Source: Plantimonas leprariae
Lineage (GTDB): Bacteria; Pseudomonadota; Alphaproteobacteria; Rhizobiales; Rhizobiaceae
Length of the DNA stretch: 64,000 bases
Assembly: GCF_008802405.1 (NCBI RefSeq)
Contig: NZ_VZDO01000003.1
Location: forward strand, 186,001 to 250,000
Reading direction: 5' to 3'
A program made the position numbers and the translations under genes. Of this stretch, positions 1-8,197 are shown piece by piece (position 1 is the stretch's first letter; every line of letters begins with the position of its first letter). The notes under the pieces are model-generated. The model saw only the letters and a list, made by a program, of their open reading frames with translations. It did no database searches and was not told the origin of the DNA.

Positions 1-413
1 AGCCGATCCGTCAGTTTGGCATCGGTCGGCAGCAACCAGTTTCTGTCGTCGATCTGGACGCCGTGTCCGGCGTAGAAGACGAGAGCGAGATCGGCTCCGG
101 CGGCCTTGCGCCCGAAATCGCGCAGCCGCTCCGTCAGCTCGCGTCGTTCGAGATCCACCGCTTCCACGACGTCGAAGCCGAGGCCGCGCAGCATCGCGGA
201 CATGGCGGCCGCATCCCTGGGCGGATTGATCAACTGAGTGATGTTCTCGTAGGCGCCGTTGCCGATAACGAGCGCCACCCGGCGTTCCGCCGCGGCCGCC
301 TGGCTCGAAAGGCCGAGCAGGCACGCGAAGACGATGAGCAGACCGACGAGCGGGATACGCGGATCGCGCCCGGCTGCGAGTGGATCGGCGCGCGACAGAC
401 GGGGTCGTCCCAT
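1..413 (-). CDS. Caspase-like (peptidase C14) protein, 3' end cut by window edge
   Basis: Translating the minus strand from the ATG at 413 gives a secreted protein. Residues about 19-41 are a hydrophobic export signal ending in an Ala-rich cleavage region. The start of a caspase-like p20 fold follows: a first strand (RRVALVIGNGAYENI), the PRDAAAMSAMLRGLGFDVV segment that pairs with it, and LVFYAGHG near residue 110, which carries the catalytic His. The catalytic Cys region lies beyond the window. Bacterial C14 proteins of this type are usually periplasmic and often linked to Sel1/TPR repeats; their substrates are mostly unknown. No convincing ribosome site precedes the chosen ATG, so the start is provisional. 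It is divergent from the next gene and resembles the degenerate caspase domain encoded at 1604-3811. Confidence 0.8.
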   Translation of the reverse strand, partial: MGRPRLSRADPLAAGRDPRIPLVGLLIVFACLLGLSSQAAAAERRVALVIGNGAYENITQLINPPRDAAAMSAMLRGLGFDVVEAVDLERRELTERLRDFGRKAAGADLALVFYAGHGVQIDDRNWLLPTDAKLTDR

Positions 414-587
414 GGAGAACCGGGCCTCTGCGGAACTCGGGCAGGCAGACGAAGATCGGACGGCAATACCATCCTGACTTGCAAGTTACGCTCCGTTACC
501 ATACCCATCAAGTGTGGATACGCTGCGGCTCGCCCGGCAGATCCGGCGTCCTTCCGATTCCATCTCCCGATCAGACAGGGTTCAAGG

Positions 588-1076
588 ATGGACGAACCGC
601 TCGCTGCGCCGCCGGTCTCGTCACCCAGCCCGCGCGCGGTCGCGCTGCTCGACCGGCTGCGCCGGGGAGCGCTTCGCCTGTCGACGATGTTGCCGTTCGA
701 TGCCGGAAGCGAAGAGGACGGCCCCGCTTTGTTCGAACCGGATCCGCGGGCAAGAGTCGCGCTCGTCACGCATTTCGATGCGACGAGCGACAGCCTCGGG
801 ACCGTGGTGGCGGATACGCGGAACCTTCGGGCCGTCTTCGACAGGGTCGTCTACGTCACCGATCATCCGGAATTCGCGGTCCTGCGGCTGCACGGCTGCA
901 TCTTCGAGTTCGTTCCGCCGCGCGAGCAGCAGGTGCTGTTCGACCGCACGGCTCCCTGGGGTGATTTCCTGGCGGATCGCCGCGCGCTGCTGGTTGCGAA
1001 ATGGCGGCCGAGATCCGTCATCGCCTTCGGGACGTCCTTCGACGAGATCATCGAGCGGGCGCGGAAGGATCTCTGA
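588..1076 (+). CDS. Hypothetical protein, 162 aa
   Basis: The ATG at 588 lies 7 nt after an AGGG, and the reading frame shows the strong GC-third-position bias of its neighbours. The predicted protein has no signal peptide and no membrane segment. A Pro/Ser-rich N-terminus is followed from about residue 55 by an alternating strand/helix pattern (ARVALVTHFDATSDSLG, then VVYVTDHPEF and VIAFGTSFDEIIE), which suggests a small alpha/beta fold. I do not recognise the family. It lies between the divergent caspase-like gene and the lipoprotein/pseudo-caspase/glycosyltransferase genes, so a role in the same surface-polysaccharide or envelope process is possible but unsupported. Confidence 0.6.
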   Translation: MDEPLAAPPVSSPSPRAVALLDRLRRGALRLSTMLPFDAGSEEDGPALFEPDPRARVALVTHFDATSDSLGTVVADTRNLRAVFDRVVYVTDHPEFAVLRLHGCIFEFVPPREQQVLFDRTAPWGDFLADRRALLVAKWRPRSVIAFGTSFDEIIERARKDL

Positions 1077-1378
1077 CGCCGGCCGAGCGCGCGACTTCCT
1101 CTGAGGAAGGCGTGCTCTGCGAGCGGCGACACGAGATCGGGATCGTGTTCCGCCGCCGCCAGGAGCGGGGTCGCGTCGCAACGCGCCGCCATCGCTGCGC
1201 CGACACTTGGTTTTCTACTGTCCGGATCGCCGCAACCGCAGCCTTCCACCTCTGAGTAGCAGGTCCAAGCTGGCGTATTCGCAGTGCTGGTCAGCAGAAG
1301 CCATGTATTTCGATCCCGCTCGACTTGACAGCCATTTCTACAGCTGGCTATCTACAACAGGCTTAAGCGGAGGCGCTT
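1077..1378. other. Non-coding gap upstream of lipoprotein gene
   Basis: I find no supported gene here. Open frames on both strands lack ribosome sites and recognisable protein features. The right-hand part is less GC-rich and holds the candidate promoter at 1325-1354. Confidence 0.5.
1325..1354 (+). promoter_or_regulatory. Candidate sigma-70-type promoter
   Basis: TTGACA at 1325-1330 and TATCTA at 1349-1354 are 18 nt apart, close to the housekeeping consensus. A GGAGG ribosome site follows at 1369-1373, 5 nt before the ATG at 1379. It would drive the lipoprotein gene and probably the two genes after it. Confidence 0.55.
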
Positions 1379-1585
1379 ATGGCGAAGTGGCTGCAAGACC
1401 GTTGTGCTTCGGTTGCGTCCATCTTGTTCGTCGGGGCCATGGCCTCCGGCTGCGCGTATCTCAGTCGCCCTCACGTCGATCAGCAGCCCTCCGTGCATCG
1501 CCGGGAGCGTTCGAATACCCTTTTCACCGGACGGGAAGCGGGACGCAGCAACGACGGTGGCTCGCGCTCGCGCTCCGGCTACTAG
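1379..1585 (+). CDS. Small putative lipoprotein, 68 aa
   Basis: The ATG is preceded by a perfect GGAGG with 5-nt spacing and by a plausible promoter. Residues 1-24 look like a type II signal peptide: a charged start (MAKWLQDR), a hydrophobic stretch (ASILFVGAMA) and the lipobox-like ASGC, giving Cys at about residue 25. The short mature part is polar and rich in Arg, Ser and Gly, with no recognisable domain. The gene ends 18 nt before the GTG of the caspase-fold/Sel1 gene, so co-transcription is likely. Function unknown; the lipobox is acceptable rather than perfect. Confidence 0.6.
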   Translation: MAKWLQDRCASVASILFVGAMASGCAYLSRPHVDQQPSVHRRERSNTLFTGREAGRSNDGGSRSRSGY

Positions 1586-1603
1586 GTCCGGCGGGGCGGT
1601 CTC

Positions 1604-3811
1604 GTGCGACGCGGCCCCATCGCTTTCGTGTCGTCCGGCGGCGATAGCGCGGCGGGGCGCGGTGGGCCTGCAGGCCCGGCACGGTCCGGGCGACGCCGCC
1701 GATGGCTCGCGGTCGCCCTTTTCGTTCCGGTCGCCCTTTTCCCGGGCCCGACGACCGCGGCCGACGCCGGCCGGCGAGCCGTTGTCGTCGCGACGACGTC
1801 CTTCGCGGGACAACCACTGCCGACGGGCGAAGCGGACGGACGGCTGATCGCCACGACCTTGCAGGAGGCCGGGTTCGACGTCCTCCTGGTCATCGACTTG
1901 GACCGGCGGACAATGGCGGAAACGATGCTCCGCATCGGCCGGCACTTCGAGGGCAGCGAGATCGCCTTCTTCTACTTCACGGGCGTCGGTGCGCTCGTGA
2001 ACAAGGACATCGTGCTCCAGCCATCCGACGGCGCGCCGAACGAGCCGGAGCAACCGAACGGCCTCACGCTGAACGCTCTGGTCGCGATGCTGCGCGAGAA
2101 GGCCAAGGCGAGCATCGTGGTTCTCGACGGCATCCCGGCACCGGCCGTCGCCGCCGCGTCGCTGACCCGATCCGTCGCGCCGCTTGAGCGAGGGAAAACG
2201 GGCGCCCCGGCGGCGGGCCGCATCCTCATCTCCTATTCCGGCGCCGTCGCGGCGCCCTCGGCCAGCAACGACGTCGGCGCGAACGGCATCTTCGCGACCG
2301 TCTTCGCCAACGCCATCGCGCAACGGGGGATTGCCCTGCAGCAGATCTTCCGCGAGGTCCGCCGCAACGTCCGCGAGGCGACGCGTGGCGCGCAGCTGCC
2401 GCGCACCGAGGGCGACGTCGCGCTCGACCTCGTGCTTCGGCCGGAGGTCGCCGATCCGATCATGAGCCAGAAGCGGCCCTCGCTCGACCAGATCTTCTGG
2501 AGCCTCCTCAAGGACAGCGCCGATCCGGCCGACCTCGCGCTGTTTCAGAACACCTTTCCCTCGAGTCCTCTCGGCGAGCGGGCGGCGGCGCGGCTGATCG
2601 CCCTGGCGAGCAACAGCGGCGCGGCGTCGGTCGGCCGGCTGACCGTCGCGTCCCAAGGCGCGGCAGACGCGACGAACAGCGGTACGGCGGACCGGCAGAG
2701 CCTCGCCCTCGGCGTTTCCGGCGACCGTGCTCCGCCCATCCAGGTCCGCACTTGGCCGAGCACGCTACCCGCCACGCCGGACGGCCTTGCCGCCATGTCG
2801 ACGTCCTGCGACGCGGTGGCCGGCGATCCGGACGACCCGATGCGGTTGTCGCCGGGGATGCGATGGGGCCTCGTCAACATCCGCCTGGCGGTGCGCACCT
2901 GCTTCGTCGAACTGGCGCGCGATCCCGGCAATCGCCGGCTGCTCTACCAAGTCGGCCGCATCCTCGACATTCTGGGACTCTACGCGCCGGCGGAGTCCTT
3001 CTATCGCGACGCCGCGCGCGCCGGCTACTCCGCCGGATTCGCCAATCTCGCCTATCTCTACATGACCGGCCGGGGCCGGCCGGTCGACATGGCTGCGGCC
3101 CTGTCCTACCTGCGCGCCGGGGCCGAGCTCGGCAATCTGCGCGCGCGCACTGACCTCGGCGTCATTTACCTGCACGGCAAAGGCGTCGAGCGCTCCACCG
3201 ACGAAGCCCTGCTCTGGCTGCGCCTCGCGGCCGCCAGCGGCTGGCCCAACGCGATGGACGTTCTCGCCAACATGTATCTCGACGGGATCGGCGTCGACAA
3301 GGATCTCGCGGCCGCCATCGAGCTGTTCCAGGCCTCGGCCTGGGTCGGCAACACCAACGCGATGACCAGCATGGGCCAGCGCTTTCTCGATGGGCGCGGC
3401 GTCGAGCGCAGCACGGCCATGGCGCAGACCTGGTACGAGCGCGCCGTCGCCGCGGGCAACGCCTTCGCGCCGCTCTACCTCGGACAGATGTACCGGGACG
3501 GCAACGGCCCCAAAAGGAACACGGCGCGCGCCGTGGAGCTGATGACGCTCTCGGCCGAGCGAGGTTTCGGCGAAGCACGCTTTCGCCTCGCCGAACTCTA
3601 CGAGGGCGGCAGGGGCGTGCGGCGCGACCCGGTGGAAGCGGCGTTCAACTACATGCTGACCGATCATCAGTCCTTCGAGCATCCGGTCCTGCCGCAGTTC
3701 GTGGATAAGGCGAAGCAACGGCTCGCGCCGCTCATGTCGAACCTCACCAGCGAGCAGGCCGAGACGGTACGCCGGCGCGTCGACGAATACCTCAAGCTCA
3801 ACGGCTCGTGA
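1604..3811 (+). CDS. Exported caspase-fold protein with lost catalytic dyad and Sel1 repeats
   Basis: The 735-aa product has an N-terminal export signal or membrane anchor (WLAVALFVPVALF, about residues 34-47). A domain follows the peptidase C14 plan: a first strand RRAVVVATTSFAG, a DGRLIATTLQEAGFDVL helix and an IAFFYFTGVG strand near residue 122. In active family members this strand reads FYAGHG; here the catalytic His is gone. At about residue 170 the strand reads SIVVLDGIPAP, where a catalytic Cys (DACR) is expected. The domain is therefore probably non-proteolytic. From about residue 465 to 680 there are six Sel1/TPR-like repeats (ANLAYLYMTGRG, TDLGVIYLHGKGV and so on), a protein-binding solenoid. 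The start is a GTG with weak ribosome-site support. It lies 13 nt upstream of the glycosyltransferase, so a periplasmic scaffold role for polysaccharide synthesis is inferred. Confidence 0.85.
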   Translation: MRRGPIAFVSSGGDSAAGRGGPAGPARSGRRRRWLAVALFVPVALFPGPTTAADAGRRAVVVATTSFAGQPLPTGEADGRLIATTLQEAGFDVLLVIDLDRRTMAETMLRIGRHFEGSEIAFFYFTGVGALVNKDIVLQPSDGAPNEPEQPNGLTLNALVAMLREKAKASIVVLDGIPAPAVAAASLTRSVAPLERGKTGAPAAGRILISYSGAVAAPSASNDVGANGIFATVFANAIAQRGIALQQIFREVRRNVREATRGAQLPRTEGDVALDLVLRPEVADPIMSQKRPSLDQIFWSLLKDSADPADLALFQNTFPSSPLGERAAARLIALASNSGAASVGRLTVASQGAADATNSGTADRQSLALGVSGDRAPPIQVRTWPSTLPATPDGLAAMSTSCDAVAGDPDDPMRLSPGMRWGLVNIRLAVRTCFVELARDPGNRRLLYQVGRILDILGLYAPAESFYRDAARAGYSAGFANLAYLYMTGRGRPVDMAAALSYLRAGAELGNLRARTDLGVIYLHGKGVERSTDEALLWLRLAAASGWPNAMDVLANMYLDGIGVDKDLAAAIELFQASAWVGNTNAMTSMGQRFLDGRGVERSTAMAQTWYERAVAAGNAFAPLYLGQMYRDGNGPKRNTARAVELMTLSAERGFGEARFRLAELYEGGRGVRRDPVEAAFNYMLTDHQSFEHPVLPQFVDKAKQRLAPLMSNLTSEQAETVRRRVDEYLKLNGS

Positions 3812-3824
3812 GGGGCGGCGCGCG

Positions 3825-6140
3825 ATGGCGGACAACCTCGACCTGTCGACCGGCGCGGCGTTCGACGCGCAAACGCTCGCCGGTACTGCGCCGGCGTACG
3901 AAGCCGACGCGGCCGCCGTCGACTACGATCTCGTCTTCGTCGCCGATCCACGTCTCGAAGGCGGCACGTCGACGGCGCTCGCGGAGGAGATCGCGGCGGC
4001 AAGCCAAGTCGGCCTGCGGCTCGGCCTGCTGATGGTCCGGGGATCGCTGCTCGGCAGAGCCAGTCGCTGGATGCATCCCGGCCTCCAGGCGCTGGTCGAC
4101 GCGGGCGCAGTGGCGATCGTCGATCCCGCGCTGCCGGCCCGCACGCGCCTCGCCGTCGTCCATCACCCGACGATCTTCGCGCTGCCGCCGCGCCGGATGG
4201 TGCGGGTCGCTGCCGGCCGCACGGTCCTCGTTCTGCATCATCCGCGGCTCGACCGCGCCGGCGCGGTCCAGTACGATCTCGCCGCCGTCGCCGAAACCTG
4301 CGGGCGGGCCTTCGGCTGCGACGTCGAGATCGCGCCCGTCAGCACCATCGTCCGCCGCTCGCTTCCGGCGACGCTGCCGGACGGCGTCTCTGTTCTGGCG
4401 GAAGATTGGTACAACGTCTTCGAACGGAGCGGCTGGAAGCAGCGGGGCTCCGACCCGCCGCGCTATCCCGTCCGGATCGGCCGGCACGCTCGGCCCGACC
4501 CGCGAAAATGGCCGGACACGCGGGAGGAAGCGCTCGCCGTGTACAGCCCCGACCCCGAATTCTGCACCGTCTCGATCCTCGGCGGCGGCGCCTTCCTGGG
4601 GGAACTCTACGGCGAGCTGCCGGAGAACTGGCGGATCCTTCCCTTCGCCTTCGACGGCGTCGACGCCTTTCTCGCCGGGCTCGACTTCTTCGTCTACTTC
4701 CACGGCTCGGCCTGGTCGGAAGCCTTCGGCCGCGTCGTCGTCGAGGCGATGGCCGCGGGCGTTCCCGTCATCCTGCCCGCCTACCTCCACGACTCCTTCG
4801 GCGACGCGGCGCTCTATTGCGCGCCGGATGGCGTCCAGGAACTCGTCGAACAGCTGGTGGAACAGCAGAGCCGCTACTATCTTCAGGTGCGGCGGGGCCA
4901 TGCCTTCGTCGCCCGGCATTCGCATCGCAGCTTCGTCGAGCGCCTCGGCCGGCTCATCGACCCGCGCCCCGCCCCGACCCGGGCGAGAGCCGTGGCCGGC
5001 CCGCGCCCGGCGCCGCGCCGCGGCAAATCGATTCTCTTCGTCTCGACCAACGGCATCGGCTTGGGCCATCTGACCCGGCAGATGGCGATCGCCGACCGGT
5101 TGCCTGACGGCGTCGGCGCGATCTTCGCGACCATGTCCTATGCGATGAAGATCGCGGCCGACGCCGGCTACCCCACCCATTTCATCAGCTACCATCGGCA
5201 CTACGGCGCCGATCCGAAGCGTTGGAACCGGGCGCTGCGCGAGGAACTCTTCGATCTCATCGCCTTCACCCGGCCGGAGGCCATCGCCTACGACGGCAGC
5301 TACCTCTTCGCCGGGCTCCTGGACGCCATCGCCGAATTCCCGGCAACGCCGTCCTTCTGGATCCGGCGGCCGATGTGGCGCGACAGCCACGCGGTCGGCC
5401 TCGCCGGTGCCGAAACCTTCGACCACGTCGTCGAGCCGGGCGAACTCGCCGACCGTTTCGACGCCGGCCCGACGAAGCCGCTGCAGCAGTTCGCCTACCT
5501 GACCGCGCCCGTGCTGCACCTCGATCCGGCGCAGCGCCTGGGGCGGGATGCGGCGCGGCGGGCGCTCGAGCTGCCAGAGGACGCCTGCGTCGTCGCGCTG
5601 CAGCTCGGCTCGGGCCGCAACTTCGACATGCGGCCGATCCGCGACGGGGTAATCGCCTTCGCGCGGCGTCGCAAGCTGATCGTTCTGGAATTCGCCTCGC
5701 CGATCCGCGACGAGTTCGCCGCGCGAGAGCCGGCGGCCGACAACCATCGCATCGTCGAATGCTTTCCGACCTTCCTTTATTCGCAGGCGTTCGACTTCGC
5801 CGTGGCGGCGGCCGGCTACAACACCTTCCACGAGAACGTCTTCGGCGCCGTCCCGACCATCTTCGTGCCGAACGAGGCGGCGGAGATGGATATCCAATTG
5901 AATCGTGCCCGCTTCGCCGACATCTTCGGCTATGGCTGCCTCCTGCGGCGCGACCACGAGCGCAGCGGACTGACCGAGCTGCTGGACCGGATGCTCGATC
6001 CGTCCGAGCGGGCGGAGATCGCCCGGCGCTGCCGCCGTCTGTCCTACCGCAACGGCGCAGCCGACATCGCCCGCCTGATGGCACAGTCGACCTGCTACCT
6101 ACGCACCGACCTGCCCTTCGTCCAGGCGGCCGCCGGATGA
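3825..6140 (+). CDS. Two-module glycosyltransferase (GT4-like plus MurG-like GT-B modules)
   Basis: This 771-aa protein carries two glycosyltransferase-like halves. Residues about 30-370 resemble a GT-B GT4-type enzyme, with the donor-binding signature SEAFGRVVVEAMAAGVPVIL near residue 299. A Pro/Arg-rich linker (about 375-398) leads to a second GT-B half that opens with the glycine-rich loop NGIGLGHLTRQ and later shows AAAGYNTFHENVFGAVP near residue 661, typical of the MurG/GT28 C-terminal donor site. No signal peptide or membrane segment is evident, so it is probably cytosolic. It lies 13 nt after the caspase-fold/Sel1 gene and probably shares its transcript. Donor and acceptor sugars cannot be read from the sequence. 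Confidence 0.85.
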   Translation: MADNLDLSTGAAFDAQTLAGTAPAYEADAAAVDYDLVFVADPRLEGGTSTALAEEIAAASQVGLRLGLLMVRGSLLGRASRWMHPGLQALVDAGAVAIVDPALPARTRLAVVHHPTIFALPPRRMVRVAAGRTVLVLHHPRLDRAGAVQYDLAAVAETCGRAFGCDVEIAPVSTIVRRSLPATLPDGVSVLAEDWYNVFERSGWKQRGSDPPRYPVRIGRHARPDPRKWPDTREEALAVYSPDPEFCTVSILGGGAFLGELYGELPENWRILPFAFDGVDAFLAGLDFFVYFHGSAWSEAFGRVVVEAMAAGVPVILPAYLHDSFGDAALYCAPDGVQELVEQLVEQQSRYYLQVRRGHAFVARHSHRSFVERLGRLIDPRPAPTRARAVAGPRPAPRRGKSILFVSTNGIGLGHLTRQMAIADRLPDGVGAIFATMSYAMKIAADAGYPTHFISYHRHYGADPKRWNRALREELFDLIAFTRPEAIAYDGSYLFAGLLDAIAEFPATPSFWIRRPMWRDSHAVGLAGAETFDHVVEPGELADRFDAGPTKPLQQFAYLTAPVLHLDPAQRLGRDAARRALELPEDACVVALQLGSGRNFDMRPIRDGVIAFARRRKLIVLEFASPIRDEFAAREPAADNHRIVECFPTFLYSQAFDFAVAAAGYNTFHENVFGAVPTIFVPNEAAEMDIQLNRARFADIFGYGCLLRRDHERSGLTELLDRMLDPSERAEIARRCRRLSYRNGAADIARLMAQSTCYLRTDLPFVQAAAG

Positions 6141-6326
6141 GCGGCGGGGCCGGGCCCTCCGGCGGCAGCGCGGGCCGCGCGACGACAGCCGGCCCCAAGC
6201 CGGAATATTTCCGCGACTTCTCGGCGAGCCTGCTGCCGCGATATCGTCGACAACTATCGCTCCTATCTCAGCGACCTGCCGCACTTTGCGCTCGTCCCGC
6301 GACGCAGCGCCGCCCTGATCGAGTAA
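6137..6326 (+). pseudogene. Short frameshifted ORF overlapping the glycosyltransferase stop
   Basis: An ATGA overlap with the glycosyltransferase stop opens a frame reading MSGGAGPSGGSAGRA then KPEYFRDFSASLL. The good coding signal then jumps frame near 6232-6238, continuing as DIVDNYRSYLSDLPHF and VPRRSAALIE to a TAA at 6324. A one-base indel would join the two parts into a protein of about 62 residues. The stop abuts the end of the RTX remnant on the other strand. It could be a gene damaged by a frameshift, the truncated start of a longer gene, or an assembly error. The family is not recognised. Confidence 0.45.
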
Positions 6327-6509
6327 ACCGGATCGTCGGACAGGGTCGCGAACGGCACGGCCGCGCCTTTGCCGAAACGTCGGCATCGAGGAACAACCGC
6401 CGGTGTTCGTGTCGTAGACGACACGATCATCGCCCTGCGCCGCGTGGCCGCTGGCATTGGCCATGAACGCGCCCGCCGCCGGCGCACCGACCTTCGTCAG
6501 GGCGGTGGG
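6326..6509 (-). pseudogene. Remnant of an RTX-type calcium-binding secreted protein (C-terminal end)
   Basis: The minus strand encodes PTALTKVGAPAAGAF, then ANASGHAAQGDDRVVYDTNT, then in shifted frames LFLDADVS and GKGAAVPFATLSDDPV. This matches, position by position, the last 60 or so residues of the intact RTX protease at 26517-27821 (TALTTTG, ANAGGHAMQADDRIVYDT, LFYDADGSG, GAAVQFATL). At least two single-base frameshifts interrupt it, no upstream domain is present, and the final DFLVI-type end is missing. It is a decayed paralogous fragment and probably makes no protein. Confidence 0.75.
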
Positions 6510-6649
6510 GCGCGCACGCGCCTCATCCGATCGAACTCGCCGGAGCTCGGAAGGACAGGAGTTTCGGAACCGAACGACAACCCCGCCCCTGACGGCGTTC
6601 GATGTCCGTCCTTCCGCATCCGCCGCTTGGATACGGAGGATGCGTTCTT

Positions 6650-8197
6650 CTATCGTCTCCTCACCGTGAGTTGCACGCTTCCCCGGTTGTTGTCGTAGGT
6701 CTGCCAGGCATCGTTCGCGAAGCAGTAGAGGTAGCCGCTGGCCTTCGGCGTGAATGTCGTGCCGGAGCCGATCCGAAAGACCTGGCTCGGTCGCTCCTTC
6801 GGCTGGTCTTCGGGCTTCCAGCCGTTCGCGACCATGCCGACCAATGCGAACCATTCGAACGCTTCTTCCCGCTTCGTGTAGACGAAGTCCGCCTGCGGGT
6901 TGGCCGTGAAACGCTTGTAGGCGTTCTCGAGCTTGCCGAGCACCGCCGAGGCCAGTCGGACCGCCTCGCCGAGGTGAAAGCTTCCATCGCTCGTGCCACC
7001 CGGTCCGCATGGAATCGAACCATCGACCCATTGCCCGTCGGCAGCGAATTCGTAGGTCGCGCCCCTTTCGAGGTAGATGCCCGTCGCGTTCCAGTGTTGC
7101 CGGGCGTAGATGTGGACCGGCTTCGACACGCCCGGATCCAGCACGATCGACGGCCAGTATTCGTGCTGCGTGATCGGCGGTTCGCTTCGACGCTCCAACG
7201 CCGATCCGTGCAGCGCATCGCCGGATCTCTCGTCGATGAGCGGGGCAGCGCGCGGGCGCGTCTTCAGCGTCTTGAAGATGCCCGTCAGCGAGTCGTGCAG
7301 GACGTCCTGCGCATTCGGCTTGATCTGGCGGACACCGGCATCCTTGAAAGCGAGGCCCTGCGCCTTCGCTTCCTCGACCATCCACAGCAGGGCGCCGTCC
7401 GACAGACCGCAGCGCGAATAGCCGCCGCCGACGTCGCCATGGACGCCGGGAAACCAGACCTGCTTCAGCTCCTGTTTCGGCGGCTTGTCGGTCCACAGCG
7501 TCGGCTCGAAGCTCTGCCGCCGCTCGTCCAGCGCCACGGCATGGCGGGCGTGCACCACCGCCGCGCTGAGGTCGGTATCGTGGAATTCGTACTTCGTCGG
7601 GTCGTCGATGAGGTTGAGCAGCGCCATATCGTCCGGCACGCCGAGTGCTCCCACCGTGTCCCAGACGCCGATGAAGTGGATCTTCGTCGTCAGCGCGGTC
7701 GGATCGCCCGTCGCGACGTTATGGAAGCGCATCTCCGCTTTCGCGTGCATCTTCGGCTGGCCGGTCGGCTTCCTGCGATAGGCGGCGTAGACGGCGTCGA
7801 CCGCCTTCCAGACCGCTTCCGGCGGGATCGCCGGGTCGGAAAGGTCGAGAAGGCCGCACTGCGAGATCATGCCGCTCAGGCTACGCACCGTGAACGCACC
7901 CCGGCTGAAGCCGAACAGCCAGATGCGGGCGCCCGGCCGATAGGTCGTGGCGAGCCAGTGGTAGGCGCTCTGGACGTTCTTCTCGAGCCCCTCGCCCATT
8001 CCGCCGCCGGCGATGCGATCCCACCATGTTCCGCCCGTCCCGACGCCGGGATGGTAGTAGGCGCGCTGTTCGGCGCCGTCCGCGTTCCGTTCCGCAAGGA
8101 TGTTCCGCAGCTTCACCACATTGGTGGGCGCCGGCAGCCCCTGATCGAGATCGTCCGGCGTGTTCCAGGTTCCATCGCAGCAGACGACGAGTTCCAT
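6650..8197 (-). CDS. DUF2235 / T6SS Tle1-like phospholipase with C-terminal beta-sandwich
   Basis: This 515-aa protein opens with ELVVCCDGTWNT and carries an alpha/beta-hydrolase nucleophile elbow GFSRG near residue 95, followed by FIGVWDTVGALG and PGVHGDVGGGY. These are the conserved Ser, Asp and His segments of DUF2235/Tle1 lipases. After about residue 340 comes a Trp/Gly-rich region (YARQHWNATGIYLERG, then GYLYCFANDAW) that looks like a lectin- or carbohydrate-binding beta-sandwich. The start at 8197 is chosen because GAGGGGG lies just upstream and the family begins here; an ATG at 8275 is in frame but has no ribosome site. There is no signal peptide. Related proteins are T6SS effectors, but no VgrG, PAAR, immunity or T6SS gene is adjacent. 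Confidence 0.85.
   Translation of the reverse strand: MELVVCCDGTWNTPDDLDQGLPAPTNVVKLRNILAERNADGAEQRAYYHPGVGTGGTWWDRIAGGGMGEGLEKNVQSAYHWLATTYRPGARIWLFGFSRGAFTVRSLSGMISQCGLLDLSDPAIPPEAVWKAVDAVYAAYRRKPTGQPKMHAKAEMRFHNVATGDPTALTTKIHFIGVWDTVGALGVPDDMALLNLIDDPTKYEFHDTDLSAAVVHARHAVALDERRQSFEPTLWTDKPPKQELKQVWFPGVHGDVGGGYSRCGLSDGALLWMVEEAKAQGLAFKDAGVRQIKPNAQDVLHDSLTGIFKTLKTRPRAAPLIDERSGDALHGSALERRSEPPITQHEYWPSIVLDPGVSKPVHIYARQHWNATGIYLERGATYEFAADGQWVDGSIPCGPGGTSDGSFHLGEAVRLASAVLGKLENAYKRFTANPQADFVYTKREEAFEWFALVGMVANGWKPEDQPKERPSQVFRIGSGTTFTPKASGYLYCFANDAWQTYDNNRGSVQLTVRRR

Noticed and set aside
3798..5957. 719-codon minus-strand frame opposite the glycosyltransferase
   Set aside because: No recognisable motif, and the plus strand has clear glycosyltransferase signatures.
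6650..8197. A type VI secretion locus
   Set aside because: Only the Tle1-like lipase is present; no VgrG, Hcp, PAAR, adaptor or immunity gene is nearby.
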